Source: Bacteroidota bacterium
GTDB taxonomy: Bacteria; Bacteroidota; Ignavibacteria; UBA10030; SZUA-254
Assembly (NCBI GenBank): GCA_036522515.1
Contig: DATDFQ010000055.1
Coordinates: 1 to 64,000 of the forward strand
Reading direction: 5' to 3'
Length of the DNA: 64,000 nucleotides
The notes under the pieces were generated by a model. The model did not search any database. It was not told the origin of the DNA and saw only the letters and a list, made by a program, of their open reading frames with translations. Below are positions 59,646 through 64,000 of this stretch, piece by piece. Position 1 is the stretch's first letter, and each line of letters starts with the position of its first letter. Both the position numbers and the translations under genes were made by a program.

Positions 59646-60866
59646 TTATTCGTAGCGGAGAGCCATGATCGGATCCATCGATGCGGCCTTGCGGGCCGGA
59701 TAGTATCCGAAGAAGACGCCGACCGCCGTGGAGAAGATCACCGCCAGCGCCATCGAGCCGGGAGTCAGGAGGCTCGGCCACCCGGCAATTTTCGAGACGA
59801 CCGCCGACCCGGTGGCGCCCAGAATGATCCCGAGCACTCCTCCCGCAAGGCTCAGAACGATCGCCTCCATCAGGAACTGAATCAGGATGTCCTGCTTTTT
59901 CGCCCCGATCGCCAGCCGGATTCCGATTTCCCTCGTCCGTTCCGTGACGGAGACGAACATGATGTTCATGATGCCGATCCCCCCCACAAGAAGCGAGACG
60001 GCGGCGATGCTGGCCAGCAACGTGGTCATGATCTTTGTCGTGGCAGACTGCGCGTCCGCGATTTCTGTTTGAGTCCGGATCGTAAAATCGTTGTCGTCCT
60101 GCGGACCGAGTTTGTGGCGGAGGCGAAGGAGGTCGGTCATCTGCTGTTGCGCCGCCGGGATCTGCTCTTTGCTGACCGCGGAGACGAGGAACTGCCAGCC
60201 CCGGGTCTGGCCGAGCAACCGTTTCTGAAGCGTCGTATAGGGCATGATGATGATGTCGTCCTGATCCTGCCCCATGGCATTCTGTCCTTTCGGTTTGAGA
60301 ACGCCGAGGACGCGAAACGGCTCATTCTGGATTCGGATGGATTGGTCGACGGGGTTGCTCGTTTCGAACAACTGCTGAACCACGGTGGCGCCGAGGAGGC
60401 AGACCTTTGTCGCGGCCCGCACGTCCTGATCCGTAAACAGGTCTCCATCCGATAAACCCCAGTCGCGGACCGAAAAGAAATCGGCCCCCGACCCTTGCGC
60501 CGAGGTCGACCAGTTGAGGTCCCCGACGACAACCTGTACTCCCCGGCGAAGAAGCGGCGTCACATACGCGACTGCGGGGCACTGTTCCTTCACCGCCTGC
60601 GCGTCGTCCTCGGTGAGAGTCGTACCGGTGGCCGCCCCGGCGAAGACACCGCCCCTGGTCGTGGAGCCGGGGAAGACCATGAGCACGTTCGTTCCGAGGC
60701 TCCCGATCTGGGAGTCGACGGAGACCTGGGCTCCGGATCCGATTGCGATCATGGCGATCACGGCTCCGACGCCGATGATGATGCCGAGCATCGTGAGAAA
60801 CGACCGCATCCTGTTCCGCTGCAGGGCATCCAACGAAATCCGCAATATTTCCAGAAATCTCAGCAT
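59646..60866 (-). CDS. MacB/FtsX-like ABC transporter permease
   Basis: Membrane protein of 406 aa of the MacB group of ABC transporters, which move periplasmic substrates outward by mechanotransmission. First helix near the N-terminus (MRSFLTMLGIIIGVGAVIAM), a large periplasmic MacB_PCD domain (about 45-250; QIGSLGTNVLMVFPGS) and the FtsX domain with three helices near the end (LLASIAAVSLLVGGIGIMNI, SVTERTREIGIRLAIGAKK, ILIQFLMEAIVLSLAGGVLG). No ATPase or membrane-fusion gene is in the window on this strand; the partner may lie elsewhere. It is convergent with the M1 peptidase gene, 13 bases apart. Confidence 0.93.
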   Translation of the reverse strand: MLRFLEILRISLDALQRNRMRSFLTMLGIIIGVGAVIAMIAIGSGAQVSVDSQIGSLGTNVLMVFPGSTTRGGVFAGAATGTTLTEDDAQAVKEQCPAVAYVTPLLRRGVQVVVGDLNWSTSAQGSGADFFSVRDWGLSDGDLFTDQDVRAATKVCLLGATVVQQLFETSNPVDQSIRIQNEPFRVLGVLKPKGQNAMGQDQDDIIIMPYTTLQKRLLGQTRGWQFLVSAVSKEQIPAAQQQMTDLLRLRHKLGPQDDNDFTIRTQTEIADAQSATTKIMTTLLASIAAVSLLVGGIGIMNIMFVSVTERTREIGIRLAIGAKKQDILIQFLMEAIVLSLAGGVLGIILGATGSAVVSKIAGWPSLLTPGSMALAVIFSTAVGVFFGYYPARKAASMDPIMALRYE

Positions 60867-61011
60867 CTCGGAAGTATCTCTCTCACCTCTTCTTAGACAA
60901 CTGAGGGCGGGGGTCGTTTAATGCCGGCATTCGCGCCGGCCACAGGCGGGTAACTACGGCTGGAATTGGTGGAGAAGAACGCTTGTTCCCGGCTACTCCC
61001 GGCGGTTTTGC

Positions 61012-61908
61012 TTACCGCGAGACGGTCGCCAGGGTCGCGACCTTTCCGTCGCGTCCGATTTTCCTGACGCGGGGAACCCACGCCTGGCGGACCTCCGTCT
61101 GGTCGGGAGGAGAATCGCGCCATTCCAGCACATAGATTTCACCCCGGTAGAGCGCTACACCCGTCGGTGACCACGGGCTCTCCGTTTCCAGAACCGTGCT
61201 CACGGCACCTCGCGGGCTGACCTTGAGCACCCGGCGGCTACCGGTGGCGGCCACGATGACATATCCCCCTGAATCGACAGCCAAACCACGGCAGTAACCG
61301 GGGTCAGTCGCAGGCGGAATATCGCGTGCGACGCCCTTTCCTACCAAAACGCCGGCGATCGTCGAGACGGTTCCGTCAGGCGAAATCTTGCAGAGCGCAT
61401 TCGAATCGGGTCGGCCGGCATCCGTAATATAGAGAGAGCCGTCAGGCCCGGCGGCTATGCCGCTCACGCCAAGATACTTCTCGCCGCGCGCGATGCTCGT
61501 TTCCGTGCCGTCAGGTTTTCTCCTCACGATCCCGGGAGAACTGCGCCGGGTATCGGCATAATAAAGATTGCCGTCCCGGCCTATCGTGAGAGGAAAATCG
61601 GAGCACATGATCAGCACGGGTTTGGTATGCGGCGGCGTGACCCGCTCGAACCATCCCGCAAAACTCTTCTCAGAGGACTCGAACGACCCGGTTTCATCGA
61701 TGGCCATCCAGTGCCACCGGGAAGCGGGCACATAGGTGAGACGACCCAGGGTATCGATCTTCCAGACACCGCGGCCCGTGTCCGTGAAGAACACCTGTCC
61801 GTGCTTGTCGACGACGATACCGGAGCCGGGATGCGCGGAGGCGGAGGGGCCAGTGGAGGCGCAAAGGAGCAGGATGATGATCGTTCTGAGCGTGAAAGAT
61901 ATTCGCAT
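61012..61908 (-). CDS. NHL-repeat (SMP-30/gluconolactonase-like) exported protein
   Basis: Secreted beta-propeller protein of 298 aa. ATG 61908 has GGAGA upstream and opens a signal peptide (RISFTLRTIIILLLCAST, cleavage near ASA); the frame goes on to 61995 without one. NHL-type blades are visible: GIVVDKHGQVFFTDTGRGVW, LTIGRDGNLYYADTRRS, GIAAGPDGSLYITDAGRP, GLAVDSGGYVIVAATGSRRV. Such propellers bind ligands or act as lactonases; the metal-binding acids of SMP-30 cannot be placed with certainty. It lies 29 bases after the MmcQ/YjbR gene and is probably co-transcribed with it. Confidence 0.8.
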   Translation of the reverse strand: MRISFTLRTIIILLLCASTGPSASAHPGSGIVVDKHGQVFFTDTGRGVWKIDTLGRLTYVPASRWHWMAIDETGSFESSEKSFAGWFERVTPPHTKPVLIMCSDFPLTIGRDGNLYYADTRRSSPGIVRRKPDGTETSIARGEKYLGVSGIAAGPDGSLYITDAGRPDSNALCKISPDGTVSTIAGVLVGKGVARDIPPATDPGYCRGLAVDSGGYVIVAATGSRRVLKVSPRGAVSTVLETESPWSPTGVALYRGEIYVLEWRDSPPDQTEVRQAWVPRVRKIGRDGKVATLATVSR

Positions 61909-61937
61909 TGATTGATCTCCTATTGATCGTTGCCGGT

Positions 61938-62285
61938 TCAGTCCACCTGGCCGTGAACCCTTGACGAAAGCCGCTTTGGCGCGTTGTTCGTCCATGCCGC
62001 TTCAAGCGCTTTTTTCATGGTCTTCCGCGTCACATTCCGGAGAGAGACGTAGGTGGCACCCTGACGGCCCCAGGCGCCCTGGGCGGGTGTGAACGCGTCA
62101 GGTTCTTCTTCCATGAAGAACGTTTGTTGCTTTGGAGAGAGCTTCACCATGCCGCGGGACTTGTCCGGGTAGGCGAGCGTCGCGAAGATTTTCCCAGAGA
62201 CGCGGAAGTCGGGATGATCCATATGGGAGGCCTCCGTGGCTTCCGGAAGGCTCAACGCCATGGCGCGGAACTGATTCTCGGTCAT
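61938..62285 (-). CDS. MmcQ/YjbR family protein
   Basis: Small cytoplasmic protein of 115 aa of the MmcQ/YjbR (CyaY-like fold, PF04237) family. The start RAMALSLPEATEASHMDHPD, the middle FRVSGKIFATLAYPDKSRGM and end TRKTMKKALEAAW are typical. Members are single-domain DNA-binding-like proteins of unknown role. It lies between the T9SS gene and the NHL gene in the same direction, spaced 27 and 29 bases. Confidence 0.93.
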   Translation of the reverse strand: MTENQFRAMALSLPEATEASHMDHPDFRVSGKIFATLAYPDKSRGMVKLSPKQQTFFMEEEPDAFTPAQGAWGRQGATYVSLRNVTRKTMKKALEAAWTNNAPKRLSSRVHGQVD

Positions 62286-62312
62286 CGGATTTCCTTCGGC
62301 TGAATTGCGCTT

Positions 62313-64000
62313 CTATCTGACCAGAAGCAACCTCTTCGTATCGATAAACCTCCCCGCGTGAAGCCGGTAGAAGTAGACTCCGCTCGACAGGCTCGTCGCT
62401 TCAAAACTCGCAACATGCGCCCCGGCCGGTTGCGTCTCATTCACCAGCAGAGCAACTTCCCGGCCCAGCACGTCATACACGGCCAGGGTCACGTGCGAGG
62501 AGCCCGGAAGCTCATACCTGATGGCCGTTCGGGGATTGAACGGGTTCGGATAATTCTGATGAAGCGTGAAGCCGTGAGTTCGCACCGGGCGCTCGAGTAC
62601 GTCCGTCACCTCCCCCAACGTTCCATCGGAGCCCACCTTCTGCGCATAAATGTCGCCGTCTGTGCCGTTGCGGCCGTCTGTCCATGCGATGATGGCGCTT
62701 CCGGTTCCGTCGTCAACGATGACCGGATTCGACTGGCCGCCCGCCGCGATGGAGATTGCGACCCCGCTTGTATCCCACTTCAGGATTCCTGACGAGTCGA
62801 CATGCTGGGCGTAGACGTCGCCAAACTTGTACCAGGTGACGATGGCACCTCCCGTTCCGTCAATTGTGACCTCGGGAGAGCTCACCACCGACTTCACTTC
62901 CACGCCATCGGCAGTCCACTGGACCGTCCCGGCCGAATTGACGCGTTGGACGAATGCGTCATAGGTGCCCGCCCTGTCGTCCGACCAGGCGACGATAGCG
63001 CCTCCTCTCCCGTCGCTGACGATAATGGGAAAAGCCTGATCCACGCCGGCCGCGGAGATTGCCACGCCGTTCGTGTCCCAAAGCGTGACCCCGGAGCTGT
63101 CGATGCGCTGGGCATAAATATCTTCATCCGATACGCTCCGCTGGTCGTTCCAGGCGAAAATGGCCCCGCCGGTTCCGTCGCCGAGAGCGGCAATCGGAGC
63201 CCTCTGGTCGTTCGTGGCTCTCGACACCGGAACCCCATCCGGCACCCATTGGACCAGGCCCGCGGCATTGACGCGCTGGCTGTAAATGTCGTAGTTTGTG
63301 CCGCTGCGGATGTCTTCCCATGAGATGATGGCGCCCCCGGCGCCGTCCGACACGATCGCCGGAGAGTTTTGAGCCCCCTCTGCCGAGCATATCGCCATTC
63401 CGTTCACGTCCCACTGCGCGTCGCCCGCGGGATTCAGACGCTGGGCGAAGATATCATAGTAATTTGAACCGCTCCGGACGTCCCGCCATGTCACGATGGC
63501 ACCTCCCGCCCCGTCGCCCGCGACGGCGGGTGAATGGCTCAACACGAAACTGGAGCCTGTCGAGATGAGAAGACCGTTCGATCCCCAGTGCGTGTTCCCT
63601 GCGCTGTCGATGCGCTGGGCGAAGACGTCGGAAATCGCCCCATTTCGATTGTCTTCCCACGCGACGACGGCGCCACCGGTTCCGTCCTCGGAAATTGAGG
63701 GGATACCCAGAGTGACCCCGGCCGTGGAGATGGAGGCGCCGTCCGCTGTCCATCGGACCGCTCCCGCCGCATCGATCCGTTGGGCGTAGATGTCTGCGCT
63801 ATCGACTGCCCGCCGATAATCGACCCACGAGATGATTGCCCCTCCCGATCCGTCGGTCACGATCGACGGTTCGGATTGAAAGCCCGCCGCGGTGCAAACC
63901 GGGTTGTTCACATGGGGATCATGCGACCACTGGGAATGGGCCGGCGGGGCAAGCAGCTGTAACGCAAAGAACGACGAAGAGAGACATCCGAGCCGCAATC
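62313..64000 (-). CDS. Repeat-rich secreted protein with T9SS sorting domain, 5' end at window edge
   Basis: At least 561 aa. Within the window the first usable start is TTG 63998, followed by a signal-like stretch (LSSSFFALQLLAPPAHSQ); the true start may lie just outside. Eight repeats of about 55 residues each carry GGAIIxWxDxRxG, DIYAQRIDxxG and WxxDGVxIS (for example GGAIFAWNDQRSVSDEDIYA), suggesting one blade each of a beta-propeller. A type IX sorting domain ends the protein (LHQNYPNPFNPRTAIRYEL ... SGVYFYRLHAG ... KRLLLVR). Surface display is expected; no enzymatic motif is visible. Confidence 0.82.
   Translation of the reverse strand, partial: LRLGCLSSSFFALQLLAPPAHSQWSHDPHVNNPVCTAAGFQSEPSIVTDGSGGAIISWVDYRRAVDSADIYAQRIDAAGAVRWTADGASISTAGVTLGIPSISEDGTGGAVVAWEDNRNGAISDVFAQRIDSAGNTHWGSNGLLISTGSSFVLSHSPAVAGDGAGGAIVTWRDVRSGSNYYDIFAQRLNPAGDAQWDVNGMAICSAEGAQNSPAIVSDGAGGAIISWEDIRSGTNYDIYSQRVNAAGLVQWVPDGVPVSRATNDQRAPIAALGDGTGGAIFAWNDQRSVSDEDIYAQRIDSSGVTLWDTNGVAISAAGVDQAFPIIVSDGRGGAIVAWSDDRAGTYDAFVQRVNSAGTVQWTADGVEVKSVVSSPEVTIDGTGGAIVTWYKFGDVYAQHVDSSGILKWDTSGVAISIAAGGQSNPVIVDDGTGSAIIAWTDGRNGTDGDIYAQKVGSDGTLGEVTDVLERPVRTHGFTLHQNYPNPFNPRTAIRYELPGSSHVTLAVYDVLGREVALLVNETQPAGAHVASFEATSLSSGVYFYRLHAGRFIDTKRLLLVR

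Noticed and set aside
60923-60940. Hairpin GCCGGC-attcgc-GCCGGC as terminator of the NHL gene
   Set aside because: Only six pairs and no T-rich tract on the relevant strand; likely a chance palindrome in GC-rich DNA.

Overview
This GC-rich window most likely comes from a Bacteroidota/Ignavibacteriota-type (FCB group) bacterium. Several secreted proteins end in type IX secretion (T9SS) sorting domains with the NYPNPFN motif, and there is a TonB-dependent receptor with a carboxypeptidase-like N-terminus, PorV/PorQ-like barrels, and Hanks-type kinases with TolB/WD40-like or TPR sensor halves. Shine-Dalgarno sites and TTGACA-N17-TATAAT-like promoters are visible. No rRNA, tRNA, CRISPR array, complete insertion sequence or phage region was recognised.

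Layout. 1-9 kb: a truncated sulfurtransferase, a beta-helix surface protein, a LytS/LytTR two-component pair, an orphan branched-chain amino-acid-type binding protein and a seven-helix membrane protein. 9.3-38.3 kb: one large carbohydrate locus. It holds an ABC sugar importer (two permeases and a binding lipoprotein, no ATPase), a LacI regulator with visible operators, a CBM9-like T9SS protein, a TonB receptor + large secreted protein + PorV-like barrel triad, a GH94 phosphorylase, two GH144 glucanases, a GH43-like enzyme with a CBM32 domain, an unclassified alpha/alpha-barrel enzyme, a GH2 enzyme and a GH3 beta-glucosidase. The GH144 + GH94 + GH3 + ABC importer + LacI combination suggests use of a beta-glucan, and beta-1,2-glucan is the best guess. 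38.3-64 kb: mixed housekeeping and accessory genes, mostly on the minus strand: uppP, a frameshifted barrel gene, ABC-2 exporter, EamA permease, two Ser/Thr kinases, an FKBP lipoprotein, T9SS proteins, a proline-iminopeptidase-like lipoprotein, pheA, M13 and M1 peptidases, a MacB-like permease, an NHL protein, an MmcQ/YjbR protein and a repeat-rich T9SS protein.

In the carbohydrate locus, extracellular polymer would be cut by the T9SS-tailed GH144, pass the outer membrane through the TonB receptor, be trimmed in the periplasm, enter through the ABC importer and be split in the cytoplasm by the GH94 phosphorylase. LacI probably controls its own transcription unit. This flow is inferred from gene content and targeting signals.

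The intergenic regions are rich in small hairpin repeats. They include a 119-bp element with terminal inverted repeats, an 82-bp two-hairpin element with a compensatory base change, hairpins with a constant 5-nt loop and variable stems, and a diverged pair of about 200-bp elements with no recognised identity. Two repeat copies extend into genes and supply their start signals or first codons.
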